Shown piece after piece: positions 12,050 to 22,300 of a DNA stretch of 64,000 nt; position 1 is the first letter of the stretch, and every line of letters begins with the position of its first letter. The translations under genes were made by a program, and so were the position numbers. The stretch comes from Dromiciops gliroides (lineage: Eukaryota > Chordata > Mammalia > Microbiotheria > Microbiotheriidae). The DNA is taken from the NCBI RefSeq assembly GCF_019393635.1, contig NC_057863.1:640947806-641011805 (forward strand), given 5' to 3'. A model generated the notes under the pieces. It was not told the DNA's origin and made no database searches. It worked only from the letters and a program-made list of their open reading frames with translations.

Positions 12050-12420
12050 AGGCAGCCTGGCATGGCTCATAACGTGTTAGTCCTGGACTGAGTAGGATAT
12101 GGGTTCAAATCCTGCCACTGACATTAGCTTAACCCTGATGGGCCCCAACCTCTTCATCAGTAAAATGGGAATAGGGGCAGCTAGGTGGCGCAGTGGATAA
12201 AGCACTGGTCCTGGATTCAGGAGGACCTGAGTTCAAATCTGAACTCAGATACTTGACACTTACTAGCTATGTGACCCTGGGCAAGTCACTTAACTCCCAT
12301 TGTACCTCAAAAAATAAAATAAAATGAAATGAAAATTTTTAATGGGAAAATAGCAATGCCTCAGTGGTTGTGAGGATCAAAGGAGAGAATGTTTATCTGT
12401 GTGAGCTCTACTCCAAGAAG
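12050..12420 (+). repeat. Old MIR/THER-like SINE, split
   Basis: An older SINE ('gggttcaaatcctgccactg' to 'catcagtaaaatgggaatag') is interrupted by a younger SINE and resumes with 'aatgggaaaatagcaatgcc' and 'ggttgtgaggatcaaaggag'. Confidence 0.65.
12174..12340 (+). repeat. tRNA-derived marsupial SINE
   Basis: Complete copy with an AAAATAAAAT-type tail, inserted in the older SINE. The host word AATGGGAA occurs on both sides. Confidence 0.9.
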
Positions 12421-12611
12421 GTTGCGGTATCATCTAGGCCAAATGGAGGGGCAGCGGATGGATTCACATCATGACTTGAGTCAGGTATAAAACAGGACTT
12501 TCCTAGAACTGAGGGCACAACGGTGCTGCCAAGCCTCCTTCCTTCCCTGAGGAATTTGGAGAAGGAGAGATGGGGTGAGAGGAGGGAGCGCCTCTCAGAT
12601 CTCTGACTCAG

Positions 12612-12631
12612 TCTCTGCTTTGTCCCCCCAG
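12612..12631 (+). promoter_or_regulatory. RNF223: Splice acceptor of the RNF223 coding exon
   Basis: The pyrimidine-rich run 'tctctgctttgtcccccc' is followed by AG. The exon then starts at 12,632 and the ATG is at 12,641. Human RNF223 likewise carries its whole reading frame in one late exon. Confidence 0.75.
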
Positions 12632-12640
12632 ACCAGAAGC

Positions 12641-13381
12641 ATGTCTTCAACCCAGCAAGTGTGGCACACGGGGGTACCCCCACCCGACGTGGGCAGCCCC
12701 ACAGCGGTGGTGCCCATGATGCCCCTGTCCCCTCCTGCCCCAGGCTCCCCCGAGGATGGATCGGAGAAGGTATCGTCCCCGTTGGAATGTTCCATCTGCT
12801 TTACGGGCTACGATAATGTCTTCAAGACGCCGAAGGTCCTCTCTTGCACTCACGTCTTCTGCCTGGAGTGCTTGGCTCGTCTCATGGCGGCCCAGCCGGC
12901 CGGGCAGGCGGAGGACACAATCTCCTGCCCCCTCTGCCGCCAGGCCACACCCGTGCCGCTGACCGGGGTCCCCGCCTTGCGCACCAACCGAGAGCTGCTG
13001 GCCTCGCTGGCCCCACATCTGCGCAGGGAGGAGCCCGTCTGGATGGACGGGAGCAAACTCTGCTACAGACCCCCCTTGCCTCCCAGCACTTCCGGGCCCC
13101 CAGCCTGCATCTGTTTGGATGTGGCCATGCACAAGCCGGAGGCCGTCCATCTCCCTTCCCCTGCCCCGCCCCGGCGCAGAAGGTTCCTGGCCCGCTGCTC
13201 TTACTGCAGTGACTGGAAAAGGGTCGTTCTCATCACAGTGCTGCTCGTCATTCTCTTCTGTATTGTCCTGTGGCCCGCGCAGTGCGCCCTCAAGACCGGC
13301 AACCTCCGCTGCTTCACCCACCCCCCTTCCTCCATACTGTACCGGCCCACCCCCTCCCAATTGCCCCTGAATGAAAATTAG
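12641..13381 (+). CDS. RNF223: RNF223, RING-finger membrane protein
   Basis: Intact 246-codon coding exon. The start (MSSTQQVWHT...) matches human RNF223, which begins MSSGQQVWHT and is 249 residues as I recall it. A C3HC4 RING finger is complete: C50, C53, C69, H71, C74, C77, C96 and C99. Such RING domains recruit an E2 enzyme for ubiquitin transfer. A proline-rich stretch follows, then one hydrophobic helix at about residues 194-211 and a short cysteine-containing end, as in the RNF183/RNF186/RNF223 group of tail-region membrane E3-like proteins. A good acceptor (pyrimidine tract, AG at 12,630-12,631) lies nine bases before the ATG, so at least one non-coding exon lies upstream, which I could not place. 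An upstream in-frame extension to 12,575 would cross the acceptor and is not used. Direct evidence of activity or substrate is not visible here. Confidence 0.95.
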   Translation: MSSTQQVWHTGVPPPDVGSPTAVVPMMPLSPPAPGSPEDGSEKVSSPLECSICFTGYDNVFKTPKVLSCTHVFCLECLARLMAAQPAGQAEDTISCPLCRQATPVPLTGVPALRTNRELLASLAPHLRREEPVWMDGSKLCYRPPLPPSTSGPPACICLDVAMHKPEAVHLPSPAPPRRRRFLARCSYCSDWKRVVLITVLLVILFCIVLWPAQCALKTGNLRCFTHPPSSILYRPTPSQLPLNEN

Positions 13382-13662
13382 TCAGGCTGGGCCCCGTGCC
13401 CGCCCCCGCCCCCACCTCCGATAAGTGCAATAATTTAGCCTGGACCCCTGGCTAGCCAACTACTAGCAGCTGGACACCCCCACCCCCCAGCCTTCTCAGC
13501 CTCCCAGACTCTCGATGGGACTGACTCAAGGACCTGATTGTCTGATTGTTTGGGGGGGGGGAGGGGGTTATGAAGTGAGGAGATAATATTTAGTCATAGG
13601 AATGTCAGAGCTGAAAGGGACCTTACTGGTCACCTGGTCCAGCTCCTTTACAAAGTGACTTG

Positions 13663-13817
13663 GGGCAGCTAGGTGGCGCAGTGGATAGAGCACTGGCCCT
13701 GGATTCAGGAGGACCTGAGTTCAAATCCGACCTCAGACACTTAACAATTACTAGCTGTGTGACCCTGGGCAAGTCACTTAACCCCAATTACCTCACCCCC
13801 CCCAAAAAAAAACAAAG
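13663..13817 (+). repeat. tRNA-derived marsupial SINE in the RNF223 3' UTR
   Basis: Complete sense copy. Duplication AAAGTGACTTG at 13,652-13,662 and 13,818-13,828. Confidence 0.93.
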
Positions 13818-14184
13818 AAAGTGACTTGTCCAAGGTCACCCAACGAGCCAGGGACAGAGCTGAGACTTTCCCCCAATTCTGCTGGCTCCCAGTCCAGTAG
13901 CTCTTCCTAAAGGATCCTTCATTAAAATGTGAAAAAGGACTAAGTGGGAGGGTAGGGTGGGTGGGCTAGGGTGGGGGCAAAAAGCCTGTCTTCCCCATGA
14001 CAGCGATATGTAATTTTCTATAGTTTGTATGTATATTATTTTTATTTTTATGTGGACATTTCACCCCTGAGGTTCTGGTGTCTTTCATGCCATCCTCTCC
14101 CTAGGGGTACCCCCAGGCTGGGCAGGGCTGGTCCCTCCCTTCCCCTGGACCCCATCCTGCTCTCCAATTCCCCTCCTCAAGGAT

Positions 14185-14185
<1 letters not shown>

Positions 14186-14253
<68 letters not shown>
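14186..14253 (+). repeat. CA microsatellite
   Basis: About 34 uninterrupted CA units inside the RNF223 3' UTR. Confidence 0.97.
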
Positions 14254-14255
<2 letters not shown>

Positions 14256-14524
14256 CCCTGGTCTGGCTGACTCTGACCTTACCCCCTCCTCCTCCCCACC
14301 AGTCTTTGTGTCGGGGCACTGAGCCAGACTTTGCTGACCACCCTAATACCACCCCCCACTTTATTCCACTGGTCTGAGCAGATCTTGGGCATTAACTGAC
14401 CTCCAAAGCTTCTACTACCCCATCCTCCTACCCACAACTGACACCCCCCCCCCAATCAGGGAGCTAGCAGGAAGCCAGGGGCAATATCTGGCCCCCTCCT
14501 TTGTTCATTGCTGTTTGTTAGTTA

Positions 14525-14535
14525 AATAAAATAAA
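14525..14535 (+). terminator. RNF223: Polyadenylation signals of RNF223
   Basis: Two overlapping AATAAA hexamers (14,525-14,530 and 14,530-14,535) followed by a T/GT-rich stretch, the usual arrangement for 3' end cleavage near 14,550. Confidence 0.75.
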
Positions 14536-15094
14536 TTATTTTGTATCTTTGCCCGTGGAAAAAAGTTCATAAAACCTTGACTTCAACCTCTGAGGGTTTC
14601 TAGGTCCATCTCAGGTATACTGGAGTTCCAAGAAGGTGCAAGTAAGCTCGCCCTGGTGTCCAAGGTTATGGCCCAAGTTCATTTCTGCTCTCCGTATCTC
14701 CAGTGCCCAGTATGGTGACTGGTCCTTCATAAGTGTGTGTTAAATGAATTAACAGGAGAGGTGTGGGGGGGACGGTCTGTTTCAGCCACATTAAGATGGA
14801 AATGCTGACAGATGGTCCAGGTGGCTATGTGTCTATCAATGATGGACTGGAGAGACTGAGACTGGGGGAGATCTGGGAGTTCTCTGCATGGAGGTGATAA
14901 TGAAAATGAGTGCTGGGGGAGGGAGTGGTTAGATCTGTCCAATGCAACAAGCTTTTATTAAGGAGGAGAGCAAAGAGACAATACCCAAGGAGAGAGACAC
15001 ACACATACACACAAACACTTGGGGGGGGGGCGGAGAGAAAGAGGAGCAAGGCCAGAAGACAGGAGTAACCAGAGAGGCAGGAGGGGAGGCAGCC

Positions 15095-15610
15095 TTTTTC
15101 CTTTCAAAGAGGACTAATGGCATTGTGGGTGATGTCCTGCATGTGAACTGGATTTAGGTGAGGCTGACTCCCTCACTCCCTGAATCACTGAAGGCCGGAG
15201 GCAGGACAAAAGTCAGGAAGACCACAGATGGATGCAGATGGACGGTGATGGCGTAGGATGGAGTGGATAAACCTTGTTGTCTTTGATGTCTGACTAAGCT
15301 CTAAGCGCTCCACAGCACCTGCCTCAGCTGCCTTCATGACCGTTGGAACAAATTGTTCTCATCCGCTCATTTCTGCAGCTCTTCTCCTTTTTGGAGTAGA
15401 TACCCCCGCTTCACCAGGGGTTTGAGGCCCCTCAGTCAACCTCCATCCTTCTGGGTTAGCTCATCTGCCAAGATGGGTTTGTTGGGGTGTGGCCGACATA
15501 TGCAGCTCCAGCTTCCTGGAGCCACAGGTTAGTTAGAAGTTGGACACCAGCCTTCCTACCAGAGGTGCTAGTCCTCCTCAAACACCCCAAGGGAGGAGAC
15601 ACTTTCCAGG
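15095..15610 (+). repeat. Unclassified interspersed repeat, copy A
   Basis: Shares an ordered series of blocks with a second copy at 61.38-62.08 kb. These are 'aagaggac(t/c)aatg', 'gtgatgtc(c/t)tgc', 'tgtgaa(c/t)tggattta', 'aggacaaaagt', 'cttcatg(a/g)c(c/t)gttggaacaaa', 'ttctcat' and the 'gtttgaggcc' region. I know this sort of sequence as a common marsupial repeat but cannot assign a family name. No coding frame is apparent. Confidence 0.75.
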
Positions 15611-15984
15611 ATCCAAGTTAAAGGGGAGAACTGAGCAGGGAAGATGGACAATTGCTAGAGAGAAGTCCTGAATGTTGCACCTAGAAGTAACTTGAGATCT
15701 GCTCGCCCCAGGCACTTGCAGGGGCTTGGAGGACAGACTAGGCTAAGGGCAACTCTCTCTGGGCAGAAATAAGCATACAAAGGGCATGGGGGATGTGAAA
15801 TGGGCAGTGAGACCTTCTTCCCCTCCCCCCCAGACTATCAGCTGTATTGTCTTTGGGGCCAAAGCCCTCAGGTATCCCCCCACACACCATCCAACCCACA
15901 TCCCTCAAATGGGACTCTCCAATCTTCAGACTCCATAAACCATCCCCTGCAATAGAGATGTTTGTTTGTTGGGGGGGGGGGTTT

Positions 15985-16119
15985 GTAGGGAAATGAGGGT
16001 TAGGTGAATTGCCCAGGGTCACACAACTAGTAAAAGTCAAATGTCTGAGGTCAAATTTGAACTCAGGTCCTCCTGAATCCAGAGCTGGTACTTTATCCAC
16101 TGTGCCATCTAGCTGCCCC
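15985..16119 (-). repeat. tRNA-derived marsupial SINE, antisense
   Basis: Moderately diverged antisense copy from 'gggaaatgagggttaggtga' to 'gtgccatctagctgcccc'. Confidence 0.88.
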
Positions 16120-16654
16120 CTCCCTGCAGTGCAGATGAATTGAGCCTAGACAAAATATAGTCACATCAGTGTGTCTTCTCCCCCTCCTTCCGAGTGGGGG
16201 GTGTCCAATGCAGTGCTAGTCACCCAGGCTGACTAGGAAGGGCCAGGGAGGGAAAAATTCCTGAGTCCTCCCATCACCTTTGCCTCTAACCTCCCAAGAC
16301 AGAGTCAACTTCCCCATGAAACTGCTTGATCCTGAGGGCAGGGTGAGGGCAGGGTCGCCCCCTTTGGAGCACCCAAGCCAACTCCAATTCCCCCTCCCCC
16401 ACACCCAGACACAGGAAAAATAGATGCTCCGAGCCAATATTGTGAGAAGGTCCAGAATTTACTAGAAACAGTCTTAAGGGGCCAGTTGTATGCTGGGGCC
16501 AAGGGGGGACCGATCACCCAAAGCTACAGGGAGCCAGAGGTACCGGAAGAGAGGAGGGGAAGGGAGACCCCCAACCCAAATTCATACACACATTTGAACA
16601 TGCAGTTATATGGACAGTCACAGACTTGGATGCAGTCACACGAGGTTTTGCCGA

Positions 16655-16780
16655 CTGTCTCCCCCACGAATCTGTGAGCTCCTTGACCTCTGAGACAAGT
16701 GCTCTCACCTTTCTCTGCATCTCTGGTGCTTGGTTCAGAGCCCAAACACAGTAAGCACTTAATAAATGCTTGTTGACTAA
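16655..16780 (+). repeat. L2-type LINE 3' end
   Basis: Typical tail: 'tctgtgagctccttgacctc', 'tctctgcatctctggtgctt' and 'agtaagcacttaataaatgc' ending in TTGACTAAG-like repeats. Confidence 0.75.
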
Positions 16781-16795
16781 GTGATTCACACAGAT

Positions 16796-16939
16796 TCACA
16801 CACACACACACAACTCCTCATCTGTAGTCACAGACACACAGCAAACAGCGCACACATTCAGCGTCACACACACATTCAGTTACACAGAGAAACACACCAG
16901 AAGATCCAAGCAGACCCCCTATGTGAACACAGTCGTGCA

Positions 16940-16975
<36 letters not shown>
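16796..16975 (+). repeat. Interrupted CA-rich simple repeat
   Basis: CA tracts with interspersed ACACAG and CACATT units. The cleanest run is 16,940-16,973. Confidence 0.85.
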
Positions 16976-16977
<2 letters not shown>

Positions 16978-17626
16978 TACCCCCTAACCCCGACCCCTGT
17001 CAGTTCAAAGGGCACTTTTCCCCTGAGCTGTTCTTGCTCCTTCGGGCAGGGTTCAGATGCAGAAACAGAGGATGGGGCTGGCCCCTTCCTCCCTCTAGGC
17101 CTCAGTCCTAGCTTGATCTCACAAAGAAAGGGGGTGGGGAGAGTACGGGCTGAGAAAAGGGGACCCCAACCCCTCCAGAATCTATCTTCCTGGAAAGGTC
17201 TAGTCCCTAGAAGTCATTCTATCAATTTTTTTTTTTTTGCTTTTACAAAACAACCCCCCCCAAATTCCTTTTTTTTTTAACCCCCAACCAAGAAAAGCCT
17301 GTAGCCAGTCTGGCATTGCCAGGGCAGGGGGAGCACAGTCAGCCCCCAGACCACATGTTCTCCCCCTTGACTCCCAGGTGGATTCCTGCTGCAGACTCTA
17401 GTCACCACTCAGGGGACTGTGCTCCAGCAGGAGGAGAGGGTGGACAGATAGACAGACAGATGTGAACGTGACCAGCCCTGGGGAAGGAGAGGGAAGGGTG
17501 TAAGGTCTATGCCCAGAGCAGAAGAGCCACCCCCCCAACACACACACTCCAATGCCCCACCTAGGCTTGGCATCATCTACACCAAGCTCCACCCAGCTCC
17601 CACGGGCTACCTGTGAGACCTCAGCC

Positions 17627-17711
17627 TTATCTTCCCACGTTGCTTAGTCCAGGCACTGAGGGGGCCCTAACGTTCAGGTTTTCATAGATGCAAGCGGAAT
17701 CCTCGCTCATC
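17627..17711 (-). CDS. SHP paralogue, exon 15 (last coding)
   Basis: Follows acceptor 'cttccccaccag'. It encodes M568 to R594 with [12 protein letters not shown], equivalent to the SHP-2 tail around Y580 (EDSARVYENV), then TAA at 17,627-17,629. IYENL is a YxN motif of the kind GRB2 binds and is closer to SHP-1's VYENL. Confidence 0.9.
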
Positions 17712-19259
17712 CTGGTGGGGAAGAAAGTGGAGTCTCAGACCTAAGGAGGGGAAGTGCTTCTGGGCAGACCAGGAGGCTAGCAGCGCCCCCTCCTTCAGCC
17801 CCCACCCAACCACCAAATCTATTTTCCCGTATGTTTTGGGGGTTCCTACCAGTCGTCCCCTATCAAGTCTCCCCAAGAGACAACTTAGCTCTTGAGGGGT
17901 GGGGGTGGGGTCACTCAAAAGCCCCAGGCTACCCAATAGGGTCCATAGTCATCTGCTGCTCCCTGGTGGGAAGCTTGCCTAATGCTGGGGGTGGTGCAGG
18001 ATGGGCCGGTGTACCGGCTCCCTCTCCCTTAGTGCCCCCATGGACAGCCTAGGCCCAAAACACACCATCCACTTCTGAAGTCCCATTCATTGCGCCCATC
18101 CCCCCACCATGTCTCATGCCTGTATTCCCCTCAGGTTCCCCCATCCCCATAAGCCACTTTGCCCCCATCCCCCGCCCCCACTCACACAGACTGTGCCCTG
18201 GAGGGTGATAGCCCTTTGCTTCTGGAGGGGTCCGAGGGAGGGGAGCGAATGTTTAGATATTCCCGCTCCTTCCGCCTATTGCGCTGCAAGATTGGGGGAG
18301 CAGAAGTCAGTATGGGGGATGCCAAGGGCAGGGAAAGGAGCTGGAATGGGGAGAGGAGACTGAATCCCAGGGTGGCAGTGTGGGGGATGGGGCCCATGGG
18401 GTCTAGAAGGGGCAGGGGGAGGGAACTGGGAGGGGTGGCCTGCTCCACCTGCTCCTCCTGCAGCCTCCACTGCTCTCCCTCAATATGCCTCTGCACGGCC
18501 ATGTAGACGAACTTATACTGGGCCTCCGTCTGCACCATCCCTGAGCGCTGCTGCCTAACCCGCTGGATGGTCCTAGGGATGTCAATATCACAGTCCAGGC
18601 CTGGGGGAACAAGAAGAGACACTTCTTCATGGACATGGGGTCTAGGGCCACAGAGTCCAGCCCTAGATGGCGGTGGGGGGGAGGCAGAAGAGACATGCAG
18701 TTCATGTGACATGGAAGGAACGCGGGAGTTACGGGAGTTATGGGGTCAAGCTGGAGGAAGGGAGTGCCCAGGGGCCAGCGGGCAGACCCCAACACGGGGT
18801 CCTAAGATCCTGCATTGATGAGAAGACTAGAGTCCTCTAACAGAAACCCCCTTGGTCCTGCCTTGTCCATTTCTCAGGCTCCCTCAGCATCATCCCTCCC
18901 ACCCCCTCCCAGGCACAGAAGATAAGCCAGCCAGCCCTACTACTCCAAACAAGCCAATCCTCCCTGCTCCCCAGGCCCCATCCCCATCCCCCATCCCCAT
19001 CCCCCTCATCCTCAGAGCATTCTTCCCCTCTCTCTTCCTCATTTCCCTCACAAACATTTTCACATCTCCCCAGTCTCTCTTTAAGCACTCAATAGGCAGT
19101 GGATAAAGCACCAGCTCTGGATTCAGGAGGACCTGAGTTCAAATCTGACATCAGACACTTGACACTTACTAGCTGTGTGACCCTGGGGAAGTCACTTAAC
19201 CCTCATTGTCCCACAGAAAGAAAGGAAGGAAGGAAGGAAGGAAGGAAGGAAGGAAGGAA

Positions 19260-19333
<74 letters not shown>

Positions 19334-22300
19334 GAAAGAAAGAAAGAAAGGAAGAAAGAAAGAATACTCAGTGGGCTGACCTGTGGAAAGAGGGATGAGC
19401 CTTAGGGGAAGGGAATAGGCATTTATATGGCACTTACTGTATACCAGGCACTGTTCTAAGTGCTTTAAAAACATTATCTCATTTGATCCTCACAACAACT
19501 CTGTGAGGTAGGTAGTATGACTGCCCCTATTTTACAAATGAGGAGACTGAGGTAGGCAGAAGTCAAGTGACTTGCCCAGGGTCACACAGCTATTAAGTGT
19601 CTGAGGTGAGATTTGAACTCAGGTTCACCCAACTTCAGAGTCAGTGCTCTATCCACTGTGCCACCTAGCTGCTCTGCTTATCAACTGGCACAGGTAGGAA
19701 AGGCCAGATATGGGATTCGAACCCACATCTTATACACTTCAGAACCAGTGATCTATTTCCTGGTCTTTTTCCATGCCATCTCTTCCCTCCCCGTACAATT
19801 AAACTAGAAAAAGTTGTCTACACATGAAGCCTCCACTTCCTTAAGACCCACTCTGTCTTGAAGCCATTCTGGCTTCTGTCCTCACCACTCCACTGCAATC
19901 CGATGACCTCTCAGAGGTCACCAATGACCTCCTATCCCAAATCTAACAACCCTTTCTCAGTCTTCATCCCCTTCGACCTTCCTACAAGCAATCAACACAG
20001 TAGAGCAACTAGGTGGCAACAAAGTACAGAGAACATTTGTTCTGGAGTCAGGAAGACTCATCTTCCTGAGTTCAAATCCAGCCTCAGACATTTAATAGCT
20101 GTGTGACCCTGAGCAAGTCACTTCACCCTGTTTGCCTCAGTTTCCTCACCTGTAAAATGAGCTGGAGAGGAAATGGTAAACCACTCCAGTCTCTCTGCCA
20201 AGAAAATTCCAAATGGGGTCATGAAGGGTAGTTCCCAACTGAAAATTACTGAACAACATCAAACTTTCCTAAAGTCTATCTATCCTCTCCTCCACTGATT
20301 TTAGAGATTCCCCCCAGTTCCCTTATAGCATCTCTAATAACTGTCCTCTCTCCTCCACTGCCTCATCTTCTCCCAGCCCTGTCACATGGCTGTTGTCCAA
20401 GGGTCACTTGTTGCTTCTCTTGACCGTCTTTCCCTCAGCAAACTCATTCAGATCCAAGCTAGAACTTTTCTAACCCTAATTCTGAACAATCTTCAGATCC
20501 TATCTGTAGTCAAACAGCGAGGTGGCTCAGTGGATAGAGCCCTGGGGCCAGCAGTCAGGAAGACCTGAGTTCAAATCTAGCCTCTCTAATGGTGTGACCT
20601 TGGGAAAGTCACTTGATTTCTGTCTGCCTCAGTTTCCTCATTTGTAAAGTAGGCATGGTAATACCACCTACCTCACAGAGTTGTGAGGATTAATATTTGT
20701 AAACCACTTTATAAACGTTAAAGCACTATAGGAACACTAGTTATAATGATGATGTAGGAGGGGGTCCTTGAAGAATTGGATCCTAAGTGGAAGAAGAGGA
20801 AGGGGAGCATTATGGGGATAAAGCTCAGACTGTGCAGGGGCATGGAGTCCATGAAGAATAGCAAGGAGGCTGGTTCTACTGCAGCCCCATCATTCCCCTT
20901 GTCCCCTTCATTCTCCCCATCTTGTATCCAGTCCCCAAGCCCTGCCAAGTTCCATCTCCATCCCTCCTACCCACAATCCTTCCTGTCTGGTTTTTTTTTT
21001 TTTTTGGGTGGGGGGGGAATGAGGGTTAAGTGACTTGCCCAGGGTCACACAGCTAGTAAGTGTCAAGTGTCTGATGCCGAATTTGAACTCAGGTCCTCCT
21101 GACTCTAGGGCCAGTGCTCTATCCACTGCGCCACCTGGCTGCCCCCTTTCTGTCTGTTTCTATAAGCATCATCTTGGTCCAAGCCCTTCTTACTGCCCAA
21201 GAGACTGTTTCCATCAATTCCTTCTCTCTCCTCTCTGATCTCTCCTTCACGCAGCTGCCACAAACACCTCTCTCAAGGATGAATATGGTCGTGTCCCTCC
21301 TCCCCATGGTCTTCCCGTGGCTCCCTATGGTCTCCAACAAAAGTTCAAATTCTTTAGGCCAGCATTCAGAGCTTTCCATAGCCTGAAACCACTCTGTCTC
21401 GCTCCAGCCAACCTGAATTTCTGTCTATTCCCTGAACGCACCTGCAATCTCTCACTTCTGTGCATTTGTCCACCAGGTTCCCTATGCCTGGAATGGTCTT
21501 CCTCGCTCACTCTACCTGTGAAAGTCCAGCTCATCCTTTAAAGCCCAACTCAAATGCCACCTTCTCCAGGGAGCTCCCCATGATCTCCTTGCCTTGGTAA
21601 TGGCTTCACCCTTGACACACTTATTTTGAAGTCTTGCCAGTTTATCCGTGTTCATGTCATGTCCCCCACTAGACTTCAAGCCCAGGGAGGGCAGGGATCT
21701 TGTTTTATCTAAACTGTGTGTCTCGACAAACAGTAGGAGCTTGGTAAATGCTGATGGACTGACAGGAAGCTTGGGACCTGGAGAGGACGTGGGAGTGTTG
21801 GGAACAGCCATACCCTGCCTTCGAATGGTATCCACCAGGATGTCGATGACGATGATGGTACCCGTGCGTCCAATGCCAGCACTGGGGATAGAAGCGAGTC
21901 ACCCCAGTGGGGCTTGTGGGTGGCCTCTCCACCCCCACCCCCACTCCCACCAATCCCTTGGGTCGAGCCTTCCCCAGCAGAGCCCAGGGGCAACAATACC
22001 TGCAGTGCACGACAATGGGACCAGAGCCTGGCACGCTGCTCTGGGCTTGGTTCACCTGGTCCAGGAAGCTGAGAACACCACCGGGCTCCGTGGGAACCCC
22101 GTGGTCTGGCCAGCTGAAGTACTGGTAGTGTGCGACCTTCCGCGGTAGCTCCTCCTGAGCCGAGGCAAGGGAAAGGAGAGTCTGAACTTTGCATTTAATC
22201 TAGGTGTGTGTTTCTGGCCCAATAGGAAGAAATTGATGCCAAAAGTGAATTGACCTGACCAAGGTCATTGGTCTTTCTTGGATTCCCAATGCTTAGCATC

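Larger units (their letters stand above)
1..12400. other. Repeat-rich intergenic region left of RNF223
   Basis: I find no exon with coding character here. The open frames are short and most fall inside SINEs. The separately listed repeats account for roughly half of the stretch. Stretches such as 1-600, 800-1,300, 2,000-3,080, 4,380-4,980 and 9,830-11,690 hold unique-looking or heavily decayed sequence in which I recognise nothing. In human, C1orf159 lies on this side of RNF223, but I see no trace of it. Confidence 0.6.
13382..14555 (+). other. RNF223: RNF223 3' untranslated region
   Basis: Runs from the TAG to the tandem AATAAA signals at 14,525-14,535. It contains a complete SINE and a long CA microsatellite, so transcript 3' ends of this gene probably vary in length between individuals. 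Confidence 0.75.
19840..21765 (+). mobile_element. L2-clade LINE fragment with nested SINEs
   Basis: 'gatgacctctcagaggtcac' and 'agtcttcatccccttcgacc' at 19.9 kb correspond to the L2 reverse-transcriptase stretch that usually reads LDLSAAFDT, heavily decayed. The L2 3' region follows at 21.2-21.76 kb ('ccctatgcctggaatggtct', 'cagggagggcagggatcttg', 'cagtaggagcttggtaaatg'). SINEs interrupt it at 20.0, 20.5 and 21.0 kb. Confidence 0.65.

Noticed and set aside
12647-13360. A 237-codon open frame on the - strand over RNF223
   Set aside because: It mirrors the GC-rich RNF223 coding exon and has no recognisable domain.
18182-18712. A single 176-codon gene on the - strand
   Set aside because: It is exon 13, intron 13 and exon 14 of the phosphatase read through. 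The conserved PTPN11 boundaries and good acceptor at exon 14 support splicing.
19840-19990. A host gene exon with 'SVFIPFDL'
   Set aside because: It corresponds to the decayed reverse-transcriptase segment of an L2-clade LINE.
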